From: Porphyra umbilicalis
Taxonomy: Eukaryota > Rhodophyta > Bangiophyceae > Bangiales > Bangiaceae
Direction of reading: 5' to 3'
Assembly: GCA_002049455.2 (NCBI GenBank)
Contig: KV918765.1
Coordinates: 1 to 64,000 of the forward strand
DNA: 64,000 bases
The notes below the pieces were generated by a model that did no database searches, was not told the origin of the DNA, and worked only from the letters and a program-made list of their open reading frames with translations. Position numbers and translations under genes: made by a program. Below are positions 42,301-52,543 of the stretch, one piece after another; position 1 is the stretch's first letter, and each line of letters opens with the position of its first letter.

Positions 42301-43424
42301 TTCCCGGCTTGTCAATCGCCGATGCGGTCTTGGACGTAGTATGTCGGGCGGCCGCCCTGTCTGGCCGACTGTCAGGCGACAACCGGGCGGTACAGGCCGA
42401 CACGCCGACGGAGGAGGCAGAGAGCATCGCCGCCGACGCCGACGCTTTCATCACCCGCTACGTTGCTGTTCTCTTTGGTCCGGTCAACACGCCTAAGGCG
42501 CATGTCGTCGCCAACCACCTCTTGGAGGAGCTGTTGGACCGCGGCAACCTCGTTGAGGCCGACACCAGCATCAACGAGGGCTTGCACTCGAGATGCAAGG
42601 CCATGTACGAGCGGACGAACAAGTATGTCAACACATTCACTGTGCAGATGATGCGACACGAGCAGACGCTCTCGGCCATTCTCGCCGACGCTCCTGAGCC
42701 GTTGGAGGTGCCGGTGGGCGGGACACGCCGGCGAAAGCGCAAGCGGGCCGTCGGGGCGTCCCCAGCAGAGGACGAGGAACGATTGGCAGCGGGTGCGGAC
42801 ACGCCGACTGTTCGTGTGCGGGGGCGGCGCGTTCCGGTAACGACGCTGGCCCGCACCGCCGGTGGCCGGTTGTCGAGATTGGCGGCGGCGTTGCACGTGA
42901 CCGAGGACTCGTCGGTGGCTGTTCAAAACTCGTTGCTGTTTCCCGCCGTCTACGAGTGGGGCGCTCCCTCTGAGTACCTGCGGGTGCGAGCTGACCCATC
43001 CAACTTTGGAAAGCCGTACTACGACTTCGTGCGCTGTCGGGACGCGGTGGCGCCGGGTGGCTTCTTTTACGGCCTCGCTATTCTGGCGTACGACGGCGTC
43101 GACAATACGCCCCGCAGCGGGATTATAGTGCAGCGGCTGCTGGTGGAGGAGAAGGACCCAGCATGTGTGCGGACACGGTATGGCGACACGAGGCTGCGAT
43201 GGGAGCTCGACGCCTCCACTGGGTTTCCCGTGCTTGTGGACGTGGCGATTGAGAATGTTCTGCGACTGGAGCAGATAGAGCCCGACTTTGTGCCTCTTTG
43301 CGCGCGCCGCGGCCTCTTTGCGACGCCTGCCAACAGTCCAGATACTCGTAGGGAGCGTGAGCTGGAGCGCTTCTTTGTCAACTCGCACTACCCGTGGACC
43401 TCTGCGAAGCTGAAGGAACATTGA
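39386..43424 (+). CDS. Plavaka-like (CACTA superfamily) transposase, nearly intact
   Basis: Three exons: 39386-40451, 40667 to about 41250, and about 41880-43424; roughly 1,060 residues. Exon 1 starts at an ATG with a C2H2 finger (KCGLCNRLFPTSAAVGRHRQQFH), then a disordered linker, then TFYWRDLWDVAVEAIVG and QFVLATQLFSDAALVSWSGG. Exon 2 has AHYIYPIRARFPNVKKG, EWQTVAYLPCVKLRHG, LRGQLLQRCIALLVDRF, ISLDDGVWRAFPRITLYAAD and LKPCSRCMVSKDHCGKC. Exon 3 has LVPTGIKQPVLRGSDWR, a Lys/acidic linker, TPKAHVVANHLLEELLDRG, SINEGLHSRCKAMYERTN, NTFTVQMMRHEQTL and a beta-rich C-terminal domain. Known: these blocks match Plavaka transposases. The only visible break is a run of 13 G at 42109-42121, where the frame must change by one. 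It may be autonomous if that is a sequencing slip. Confidence 0.8.
40452..40666 (+). other. Intron 1 of the Plavaka-like transposase
   Basis: GTACGT donor after ...TCTGGAG; acceptor CTCTTCAG before CCCATTACATC. Phase 1, 215 bp. Same residue and phase as the intron at 1584-1777. Confidence 0.85.
41250..41880 (+). other. Intron 2 of the Plavaka-like transposase (ends approximate)
   Basis: Begins at a GTACGT or the nearby GTTTGG after GFDLLHV. Ends at TTTATGTAG or the later GCCAACAG before GIKQPVLRG. GC-rich and unusually open, encoding DDAFPLPPDWSVPTLLG and ATPTLPIPVGLVCDGIL in two frames, which may be a captured gene fragment. Confidence 0.55.
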
Positions 43425-44192
43425 CCCAATGGAGCGTACGCTGCGCACTTTGATTGGGGCGGGGGGGGCACGAGCGTGCGGGCGCGGGGGTGCGCGGGTG
43501 CTTGTTGACGGGAGGAGTGGGGGGTGGGGGTGCGTGGGTGCGTGTTGACAGGGGGAGTGAGGCGCAGGACCTACTCTTTCACAGCTACCGGCCCATATCC
43601 CCTATCATTTGGAAAGTTGCCAAGTGCACATGTCCAGCCAGCTTAGCGTCGCCGCCCAGTGGACCTGCTCCTCCGTCAGCGTGCGCCCCCCTGTCGATAC
43701 TGAACTGCACGGGGATATCCATGCCGTCGCGACTTCTAGTGAGTGGCTTCGGGCGGGACTACGGCCAGGGGGCGACACACACTCTGGCCCGCGGGGGCGG
43801 GGCGGTGGCGAAGGTGGGCGGCGGGACAGTGCAGCGATGCGGAGAGCGGGGCGGGGAGCGGGCGACACACATGACAGCGGAACCTGGAGACGAAGGCAAG
43901 GAGACTGAGCATGGTCGTGGGGGCGCGGAAGCGACACACAGCAGCAAGCTCGGGAGAGGCGCCGTTCCGGCCAGGAGGGATGGTGGGGGAAGGCAGGAGA
44001 GAAGACGCCCCTGCCGTCACCGTCAAAGGTGTGGGGCCAACGGTGGTGGCGTAACCCACTGCACACACAGGCACCGCCCGCCCGGTCGTGTGGCCCCGTC
44101 CTCCGAGGATTCCTCACCTTCAAAATACTCCTTTGGCTGTACTCTATACCCTTAAGGAGCGGACTCCATGGTTTGGTGCACACTAGTACAGG
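43425..44192. other. G-rich 3' flank, no gene seen
   Basis: 43455-43560 is G-rich with GGGTGCGTG words. 43780-44010 has purine-rich composition. No conserved ORF. Confidence 0.4.
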
Positions 44193-44293
44193 TGTAGCCC
44201 CACCTCTGGGAAGCAATCGGCTAACTTAGCTCCAACCTGGTCGGATGGTACGATGTAGCCCCACCTCTAGAAGCCAATCGGCTGACTTAGCTC
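44193..44293. repeat. Two tandem 40-bp repeats, 61-bp spacing
   Basis: TGTAGCCCCACCTCT then AAGCAATCGGCTAACTTAGCTC at 44193-44232 recurs with three differences at 44254-44293. Confidence 0.85.
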
Positions 44294-45201
44294 TCACTTA
44301 GCCTTACCATGCGACGAGTTGGGAGCGGTGAATCGGACGTCCAAGGGGCTGCCCGACTACAACGAGATCGGGACGTCGCCCAGGCTGCTAACAGGGCTTG
44401 TGGATGCCGTAAACCGCGCTGCCGCGGTGAGCAATTCCCTGCTAGCGTTAAAGTAGACATCAAGCTCTGATGGAGCGCCTCCGACCTCGCCCTCACCCCT
44501 CAGCGGTCTCCACTCAGCTGACATATCGCGCCGTGCTAGCAAGTAGAGGTCTCGTGCATATGGCTGCCCGCGAAGTGTCGGGTACTAACCAGCCGCCGCC
44601 CACAGACGTGCGCTCAGGGAGGGTCCGCGAGAACACCAAGGCCCAACTCATCTCGCGGCCGTTGGGGGAAGACCTGGTCGATCCACGACGCAATAATCTG
44701 TCGAGCTGTGCTGTTGTGACTGGTCAACTGCCCTGTGCGTTGCAGGGGGCTCTCTTCCGGTAAAATATTCCTGAGCGAACACGGGGGGTTCCAGTTCGCT
44801 GCCTGTTTGGCATACTTTCGCGCAATCGCAGTCCGTCTGTGTTCGTCCGTTGGGACTGTTCAGCCTCGTTCCGCTGGCGTTCGGGTTGCCTATATTACCG
44901 ATGATGCGGCGGCCGACGCGGCCACGCGGCGGGAAAGAGGCGGCGGCGGAGACGGTGGTGGCGGCCGCCGCCGCGGCCGGGCGGGCGACGGAGGGCTCCT
45001 CTGCTGTCGGTGGCGAAGGGGGCACCTCCCCGGCCCTGCGTTCCGTCAGCGCAGTCGAGCTTAGACCATGTACCTTACAGATCTGCGAATCCTCTGCAAT
45101 GCCGTGTTGCAAACTGCTTGCAGATCTGGAAAAGTGGCCGCGTGAGCCACGACCCGGATGATTTCCTGCACAGCAGTTCAGATTCCGGGCAAAAGTGCCG
45201 A
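44294..45201. other. No gene seen
   Basis: Short ORFs only. A BglII-like word pair AGATCTG(C/G) recurs near 45080 and 45122. Confidence 0.35.
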
Positions 45202-45284
45202 TATGGTGAGTGTCCCAAAAATGAGACATGCGCGTTTTCTGAAGGACTCACATATCACTGCACGGGGGCAGGCGGCGTGGGGTA

Positions 45285-45682
45285 TTGCTGATCTCCAATT
45301 TTGTCCAGGGGGACAGAGACAGAGACTGACTGTGAATAAAAGCACTCTATTGGTCTAAAACGACAGTAAGAAGGTACCAAAGCCAATAGAAAGCCCGCAA
45401 TCGATGCCAGGACCTTGCATCCAGCAGAACTCACTGTTTGTTGCCGCTGGATCAGATTTTCTTGGCACGGACCAAGCTGCCCACGCGAGATCTTGAGATT
45501 TTCTACTGTCTCCTTGCCAGAAGTGCAGAAAAAAAGAGGAGCTGATGTTGATTTCCAGGCTGTATGGGCACATGTAAGCAATCAGGAGCACCAAGTCAGT
45601 CCCAGGGGCGCATCTGATTGGTGGAGAGAGTCGGTCCGCAAGTCAGTCTCTGTCCACCAGGACAAAATTCGGGGATCAGCAA
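45285..45682. mobile_element. MITE family B inserted in family A, TA duplication
   Basis: Inverted ends of 41-46 bp: TTGCTGATCTCCAATTTTGT on the left and, reverse-complemented, TTGCTGATCCCCGAATTTTG on the right, both running on to ACAGAGACTGAC. TA flanks both sides (45283-45284 and 45683-45684). The family A copy at 59.5 kb has a single TA at this point and no insert. 398 bp, TA target duplication as in Tc1/mariner-type elements. Confidence 0.85.
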
Positions 45683-45850
45683 TACGAGAAAATTCTCGAA
45701 TGGCCTCCATGGAAAGAGCCTCTGCCGAGGTGTGCTTTGCTGACAACTCCTTAATATCCGCCTGTGGGCCCTGATCTGTGGACCTCTCAGATAGTCCCGA
45801 TCTTGGAGCCAGTCTTTTTCAGGTTCTTGCGGTTAAAGGTTTGCAACGCG

Positions 45851-45878
45851 AAAGCTCTTGTGCTAGCACAAGAGCTTT
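45851..45878. repeat. Perfect 28-bp palindrome
   Basis: AAAGCTCTTGTGCT and its exact reverse complement adjoin. A second small hairpin (CGCTAA...TTAGCG, 45881-45898) follows. Confidence 0.9.
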
Positions 45879-45938
45879 CACGCTAATCATGGTTAGCGTA
45901 CGCGCACGCGGCCCAGCCCCACGGCCTCGTCAGGTGTA

Positions 45939-46637
45939 CAATCGCTACTCAAAATTATTTGTCCACCCTGGAAAGGCGATTGTGGTCGTCAATGGGATTG
46001 GAAAATCGGCCTCTCTTGCCCTGATCTGCCGCATTCTGGGGACTTGGGCGTGGAGCGTTCACCCAGTGACCTACGAAGAGACGCCCCCAGCTTGTCACCA
46101 GCGGATACAAACTCACCAGAACCATGATGGCGGGACGTCAAGGGACCCCCATCACCTCTCTGCAGGTAGGCGCAATCAAGGAGATGGTCGCCAACCAACA
46201 GTTCAACGGCGACATGGCAATCTCCATCAGCCACAATCAAAGAATGGATGCTTACGTCGCTACCGCCACTCGGAGGTATGGCGGGCTGGCCGACAATGTA
46301 ACCAGGGGAATAGCACCATGCCGAGAGCACCAACACTGCTGGAGGGCCCTCTTCCCCCCACCTGTCTGTCGAAACGATGCAGAAGGCCGTCAAGGGCCTG
46401 GGATTGTCATCTCGTTCTCCTGCCAAGAAATTTTCTCCTCGTCTGCCAACAAGGACACACGCCTCGTGGACGAGGAACCGCAGGTCGGGGACCTAACACT
46501 GGGTGTTCGTCTTCTTCTCTGACAAAGGCTCCTTTGTAGTGCGGCAGCAGCAAGCATGGTTTGTGTGAGGCCGGTCTCGGCAACCGTGCGCATTGGCCAC
46601 GGATAGGGGTGGACAACTAATTTTGAGTAGCGATTGT
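45939..46637. mobile_element. TA-flanked inverted-repeat element (family C)
   Basis: Inverted ends of about 30 bp: CAATCGCTACTCAAAATTAT then TTGTCCACCC at the left, and the same with one change at the right in reverse complement. TA on both sides (45937-45938, 46638-46639). A 132-codon frame at 46124-46522 (MMAGRQGTPITSLQVG) has no recognisable transposase motif. Confidence 0.75.
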
Positions 46638-46708
46638 ACATACAGTACCGACGTCCATCCTGCGCGTTTGCACGGACGCGCGTTGCACGCCTGCCCGCGG
46701 GGCCGCTC

Positions 46709-47723
46709 CACGCCCAGTTAAGGGCGGACATCAGGATTGGGACACGTTGCTGCCTTACAGCCGCCACGTAAGAATATCCACACGTGCCCGGCGCATTCGA
46801 TCTTCTTGCCCCTGCTACGAACGTCGGTCTTGCTCCTGCCCCACCGTCGTCACCGACCCCGCCGGATCCCAGAATTTGTACTGCTGAGACCGCAGTGTGT
46901 GCTTTTTCCTATTTCTGTTGCGCTGGAGGATTTTATGTGGCTTCCTCCCGTCGCATCATGTCGTCGTCGTCCGCCGGCGCCCCCGCCCCACCGCTGGGCG
47001 CGCAATGGTTCATTCACATGGCTCTGAACCAAGAGTGAACCAGAACGTACTTTTACGGTCGTTTATATCATCGTATGGAGCTTTTCACGCTCATCAATGC
47101 TACACGGTTTGCTACGCGATTCTGACACCTCTGGGTGGGGCACGGCGTAAAGTAGGTAGCCAAAGTTTTTACTTTTTTCTGGCAGGGCGAGGGAATATCA
47201 GGGGAGAAAAAACTGTCGCTTACGGTACACAAAGTGCCCCACTGAGCCCGTCCACCGCTGGTCAATAATTCGCCATGGGCGCCGGGTAGTGCACGCGGGT
47301 GGTGATTAGACACTCGTGCTTTGCTGCCGCTATTTCTTTTTCCAGAGAAGCCGCATGTTGGGCACTGTGCCCCCCGCCGACTGCCGCCCGGACAAGAACA
47401 TGTGGTGATGCGGTGTGTCCCGATCAAGCGCCAGCGCGGAGACGACTCGGACATGCGATTGGTTGCGTCGGCCGTCTTTCTTTTTCTGAATGAGGCGGAC
47501 GGTGCAAGAGACCCCGAAAAAAGGGGCTCCCACAAGATGTGATATGGCCTCCTCAGGTGGGATTCTGAGACACGAGAGCTAACTGTTAGACACGACGACA
47601 AATATGCTTGACACGTACTCCAACGCAGAGAAACACGTTGGAAACTTCTTACATGAGCCTATGTAACCAATAGATGAGCTGGGATCCTGATGTCCGCATC
47701 TGACCCGTCTTAACTGGGCGTGG
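46709..47723. mobile_element. Possible element bounded by inverted repeats
   Basis: CCACGCCCAGTTAAG plus GCGGACATCAGGAT at 46709-46737 recurs inverted at 47684-47723, with an 11-bp insertion between its two parts. The interior (about 1 kb) has no conserved ORF. It could be terminal repeats of a degraded element or an inverted duplication. Confidence 0.45.
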
Positions 47724-48496
47724 CTCCAGCGCGTTGAAGGTGCGCCCGCGGGGACCCGTTTGCCGAGCCCCCGTCGCGGCCACTGCCACCGCTCTCGTCA
47801 CCGCCGCCCTTGTTTGGAGTGGCTCGACGCCGTGGCGCCGTCGCCGGGACGCCCGCCAGTGTCCCCCGCCCGACGTCACCCCTTTCAGTCGCACCCCCCC
47901 CCACCCCCCACCATGACGGGCATCCCCCACCTCCATGGCCATGAGGATGCGGCGCCGCTGCCCCCGTGGGCGGCGGGCCTCCCCGACGCCGCCGCCGCCC
48001 TCCGCGACACTCTCACCCGCGTCGACAGCACGGCCACGTCCGTCTGGGGCGGCCGCGCGCTCGCGTCCGCCCAATTCCGCTACGAGGCCGTCTTCCTCCC
48101 CATGTACGCGGCGCACCTGGTCGCCGCCGGGCGGGTCACCCTCAAAGGCGAGCCCGCCGCCGCCATTGCTGCGCTGACCGCCGCCGCCGACGCGGCGGTC
48201 ACCGACGCGGCGGCAGCGGCGGCGCGGCGCGCGGCGGCGCTGCCGCCGCGCTGTGGGGCGGGGGGGGGGGGGGGGGGGGTTGACCCCCGCTGAGAGCGGT
48301 CCACTGGCGGTGCTCGGCCGGGCGGCGGGCGGGGTGGCGGCGGTGCGGCCGGTGCCGCCGCTCGACGTGGCGTTCTTGTGGCAGGCCGCGCGCCTCGAGC
48401 CGGACGCGTATGAGGCGGACTGCGTGGGGGCGTTTGGCGTTGCCCTTCCCGTGTGGGGGGGGTGGGGGGGGGGGGGGCGCCAGCTGCGCCAGCAAC

Positions 48497-48497
<1 letters not shown>

Positions 48498-48530
<33 letters not shown>

Positions 48531-48533
48531 CCA
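48498..48533. repeat. (CAG)n microsatellite
   Basis: About ten CAG units after CAGCAACGGCAA. It reads as Gln or Ser tracts depending on the frame. Confidence 0.9.
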
Positions 48534-49653
48534 TCAGCGACTGGGTGGGCGATGACGCTGGGACCGCCGACGCAATGGCGCTCACGCACGGGTGGGCCGG
48601 CAACGCCACCACCCCTGCGGTCGTCACGGCCCGCGTGCAGTGGTACGCCTTTGCCACGGCGGCGCGGGCGGTGGAGGCGCCGTCCCCCGTACTGCCCGGC
48701 GCCCTCGGCGCCGCGACAGCGTCCTGGGCCCGCCGCCGACGGTTAGTGCGGCCGCACCACGCCGACTACCTGCCGCCCTACCTGTGGCCCCCGTCGGCCG
48801 ACGCGCCGGCGGTGCGCTCTTCGGCAACCACTGGCGACGGCGGGCCGCCCATGGCGCCGGTCGGCGTGCCGCGGCTGCGGTGGGTGCCCCGCCCCGCGGT
48901 CGCCGCCCTCACGGCCGTCGCCGAGTCGCAGCGCGTGTTTACTGGCCGTCTGACGGCAGCGGCACTGGGCACCCCCGCCGCCATGGTCGCCGCCACCCGC
49001 CGGTACGTCCAGTTTCTGGACCTTGCGTCGACAAGGCCGGGGGCGGCCGCCGCCACGGCGGTCGCGGTGGCAACGGCGGCGGGCGGCGACGGGGGAACGG
49101 CGGCGCCCGCTACGTCTGGGGGCGCGGCGGGCGCGACGGCTGCCGCCCGCCGCCGCCGCGGCCGCCGCCAGCGCCGCGTGCCCGGCCGGGCGGTGGCGGC
49201 GGCGGCTGCCGCGGCCGTGGCGTCGCCGCTCCCGCCGACGTTACCGCCGGCTGCGGCCGCCCGCACGCGGCCGTCGGCGGTCACCGCCGCGCGAGCGGCC
49301 GCCCCCGCGCGGCCGCCGCTGCGCCTCACGCCGACCGCCCGCACCGTGCACGCGGCGGTGACGGCGCTGACCGCAGCACACGGGGCCGTGCCGCCGCGGC
49401 CGCCCACCGCGCCAGTCGCCGCCACCGCCGCCGCCGCCCGCGCCGCCCCACTGGCAGCCGTCGCGCACGGGGCGGTGGCGCTCCTGTCGGCGGTGGTGCC
49501 CCCGACACACCCGCCGCCCGCCGGAGCTGTCGACAGGCGCACGCGGCGGGCGGCGGTCGCCGCCCTCGGCGCCGCAACCGCCACGGTGCTGGGCGCCACA
49601 CTGGCCTCCGTCGACTGGGGCGGTCGGACGGCGGCCGCATCCACGGCAGCGTC

Positions 49654-49745
49654 GGCCGCGGGGCGGAGGCGGGGCGGGGCCGCCGCAGCACCGGAGGCCG
49701 GCCGCGGGGCGGAGGCGGGGCGGGGCCGCCGCAGCACCGGAGACG
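49654..49745. repeat. 46-bp perfect tandem duplication
   Basis: GGCCGCGGGGCGGAGGCGGG and its continuation occur twice, start to start 46 bases, identical over the first 43. Since 46 is not a multiple of three the duplication shifts the reading frame by exactly the step needed. Confidence 0.9.
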
Positions 49746-50258
49746 GCCGCGGCGGCCTTGCCATTGGCAGTCGCCACACACCTCACGCCCGCTGTGCGGC
49801 TATCGTTGGCGGAAGCGCGTGGCGCGGCTGCTGCCGCCATTGCCGCCGCCACGGGCGTGTCGGCAGGCACCTGCCCGCCAGCCGTCGGTGCCGCGTCGAC
49901 GGCTGCGCCGCTGTTCGCCGCCCTCGACGGTGCCGGCCGCTGCGACGCGGCCGCCGCGCGGCTCGTGGCGGCCGTGTGGCGGGCGGCCGTGCGGGCGGGC
50001 GGTGCGTCTGGGTGGGGGGCGTGGCGAGCGGGGAGGGGGGGGTCGGACCCCGCGGCGCCGGCGGGCGGTGGGTGTGGGACGGCGACTGGAGACGCGTCGG
50101 GGGGGGCGGTCTGCGGCGGACCGTGCGGACGAGGAGCCTTGCGGGGGGGGGGGGGCGGGGGCGAGGGGGAGGCCGCAGACCGCCATACCGCCATATACTT
50201 GTACGAGTTGAAAAGCAACCAGGACGTGGGGGGTGAACGCCAGACGTTGTGTCGGTGA

Positions 50259-52543
50259 GGATGGGCGCCGCCGCGGCGGCGGCGGGTCGTGACGGCCTCT
50301 GCTGGGGGGGGGCGCAGACGCGACGCGCAGAAGACGGTCGATGGTGAGCGGGGCGGGGTGCGCCGTGGCGGCATCCACCGGCGTGAGGGCGCGCGAACAG
50401 TGGCGGCGACCGCGGCAGCGTCGCCAGACGCTGCCACGCGGCAGCGTCGCCAGACGCTGCCACGCGGCAGCTTCGCCAGACGCAGCCACGCGGCGGCGGC
50501 CCCAGACGCTGCCACGCGGCGGCGGCCCCAGACGCTGCCACGCGGCGGCGGCGCGAGCCGTCGCGGGCGCGTGCCGGCGCCACGAGCCGTCGCGGGCAGG
50601 CGGTGCCTCCCCCAGCCGCTGGGTAACAGTGCCCGCCGCGGCCGTGGGTGTGGCCAGAGCCACGCCACGCGGTAGGAGTGGTCACCGTCGGGGGCGGGGT
50701 GTGGCGGTGGCGGCCGCGCCCGCCGTTACAAGGGCGGTCCTCGCCTCGCGGTGGGGCGGCGACGGGGTTCCACGTCGACCGTCTGGGTTTGGCGAGGGGT
50801 GGCCGCGTGCGGTCGGCTGGGGCCGCGGTTTCCGTGTTTCTCGCCGAGGCACGGCCATGGGAACCGCGACACGGGCCAGCAGTGACGCCTAGGGTGCCGA
50901 AGCAGAGGCAGCGTCGCGCCTGGCAGATTCCAAGGGAGACCCGTTGGCAAAAACAGTAGAAACAGCGTACCGTCCATCGGGCACCATCAGCCGGTGGATG
51001 CAGAGGGACGGGGGCCAGACTGGGAAAAGGAGGAAAGTCACGAGGGCAAGACTCAGGTGAGCCAGGAAAAAGAGCGGAGGACCCGGAGGGGGCAGGCGTG
51101 GGGCCAAAAGAAGTCGAACGACCCACAGAGGGAGAGGAACAGTACCACAGGACTTTGAACAGGGCACCCAAGCGAGCAGACATGGATCCCCCCCAAGAGA
51201 GGGACACAACAGTTCAACCTCAGCTGATAGAGTGCAAAACCAAGAGGCGTCCTGCAGCCGCTCTTGCAACCCTGTTCGGCGTCGAAGACACTGGATCGCA
51301 GCACATAGAACAGCAAGCACCACACAACCACAGGCCAACAGGGCACGTGCGGCAGGGCCCAGCCAGGTGAGTGCAGTGTGCGAGGACATGGCGGCGTCCT
51401 GCTGCTGTGTGCCTGCGGAGCCTGCGTTTACAGCAGTAACTCGGCGACTTGCTGGAAGCACTGTTTGTGTCCAGGCTGGCGGCTGGCCGACGTATTAATA
51501 GCAGATGTCAAGATTGGTTGACCATCCACTTTCCATTGGTCGATCCCCTCCATCCGGCGGAATGGATGGACGAGACACGGTATTACACTGTTGTTTGCCA
51601 TCCTTGTCATCGATGCGTTCTGCCAAAATTGCACAGATAACAATACTTGTCTCTAACGTCCTGGGAGTTGATCCTGCTGTCCATCCCCGAGCCGGGCTCT
51701 CAGGGCCGTTTGCCAATCGGCCCAGCGGCCCCGGGGCACACGCACCCCGCTGCGATGCGTCGCCGCCCACCCACGATGCCGACCCAGCCGCATCCGCGCG
51801 GGCAGCGCGGTGCGGGTCTCCGCACGACGCACCCCCCCCGCGGTGTTTGCCCCGCGGCCGCACCAGCGCGGGCGCCCGAGCCGCCCGGCCCGTCGGCGGC
51901 GCATGGGTTTGCTTGCAAGCCCCCGGCCCGCGCGTCATGCGGGGCCCCACGCGGTGGGTGTGCCCCGAGTGACCCACTGCGGTCGTGCCGCGTGGCCGAC
52001 GGCAGGCACCCACGCGCGGCCGTGGCCACCCGCGCCGGCGCCTGAGGGGGGCGCCGCCGCCGTCGCCGCCTCCGCGCGCCGGCCGCAGATCTTCCGCGGC
52101 TCGCGCTTGCGACGGGCGCCGCCCGGCGGGCCCTGCCGCTCACGCGCCTCACGTGTGATGGATCGCCGCACCGATGCGGGGATGCGCATGGGCGCTGTCA
52201 AGGGGGGTGGGTTGGGGGGGGGGGGAAGGGGGCGTCTGCCTCGCATTTGCAGGGTTGATGCCGCCCGGCGGTGCCTGGTGTGGGGCGGGTCTCCCGCAGC
52301 GTTTTGCATTGCGCCAGTCTACTTCAGACTACACCCGGGGCTTTTGAGGTGCCCCCGTATGCTGGCGCCCGACTCCTTCCTGGCCTGTGCGCCTGGCCCA
52401 AGGTCCCTCCTGCCGAGCATCCTGCGGGCCGTTTCGCCATCCCGCTGGGCGGCAGCGGCCGCTCGTGTCCGTCTCAACGGACCAGGCCGACTCGGTCATT
52501 GCCACGGGCATCTCGCCTTCCTCTGCCTGCGACGGCGATCAAG
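50259..52543. other. GC-rich spacer, no gene called
   Basis: 50415-50556 is a 26-30 bp minisatellite (CAGACGCTGCCACGCGG repeated). 50889-51500 is less GC-rich with short frames. 51700-52150 is again compositionally open on both strands. It contains the 5' flank of the next gene and a G run near 52214. Confidence 0.4.
50415..50556. repeat. 26-30 bp GC-rich minisatellite
   Basis: Five to six units containing CAGACGCTGCCACGCGG, with the linker varying between CAGCGTCGC and CGGCGGCCC. Confidence 0.85.

Larger units (their letters stand above)
45202..45880. mobile_element. MITE family A copy, interrupted by a second MITE
   Basis: Begins GTGTCCCAAAAATGAGACAT (from about 45209) and, apart from the insert at 45285-45682, aligns in reverse complement with 59330-59595: shared words include GGCAGGCGG, CGAGAAAATTCTC, GGCCTCCATGGAAAGAGCC, GAGGTCCACAGA and CTGAAAAAGACTGGCTCC. 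The right end is diverged or replaced by a palindrome at 45851-45878. No protein-coding capacity. Confidence 0.75.
47913..50258 (+). pseudogene. GRDP-like (glycine-rich domain) protein, frames broken
   Basis: ATG 47913 sits in CCACCATGAC. The first frame has ALRDTLTRVDSTATSVWGG then RYEAVFLPMYAAHLVAAG. After a run of about 20 G (48256-48279) a second frame gives VPPLDVAFLWQAARLEPDAY then EADCVGAFG. After G runs at 48456-48478 and a CAG repeat, a third frame gives VTARVQWYAFATAARAV, LVRPHHADYLPPYLWP and VAATRRYVQFLDLAST. After a 46-bp tandem duplication (49654-49745) coding moves to the frame LAVATHLTPAVRLSLAEARG and a Gly-rich tail ending near 50258. Known: GRDP proteins have a vDxxW...Y...FLP block, a PxLDVxxxWHxH-like block and a Gly/Cys-rich tail. 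Each break is in a repeat, so some may be sequence error and not decay. Gly/Ala content is extreme; the Ala/Pro linkers at 49020-49650 are low complexity. Confidence 0.5.

Noticed and set aside
48778-49779. Long minus Ala/Arg-rich ORFs opposite the GRDP-like gene
   Set aside because: GC-skewed low-complexity sequence is open in most frames; no conserved motif, whereas the plus frames hold GRDP blocks.
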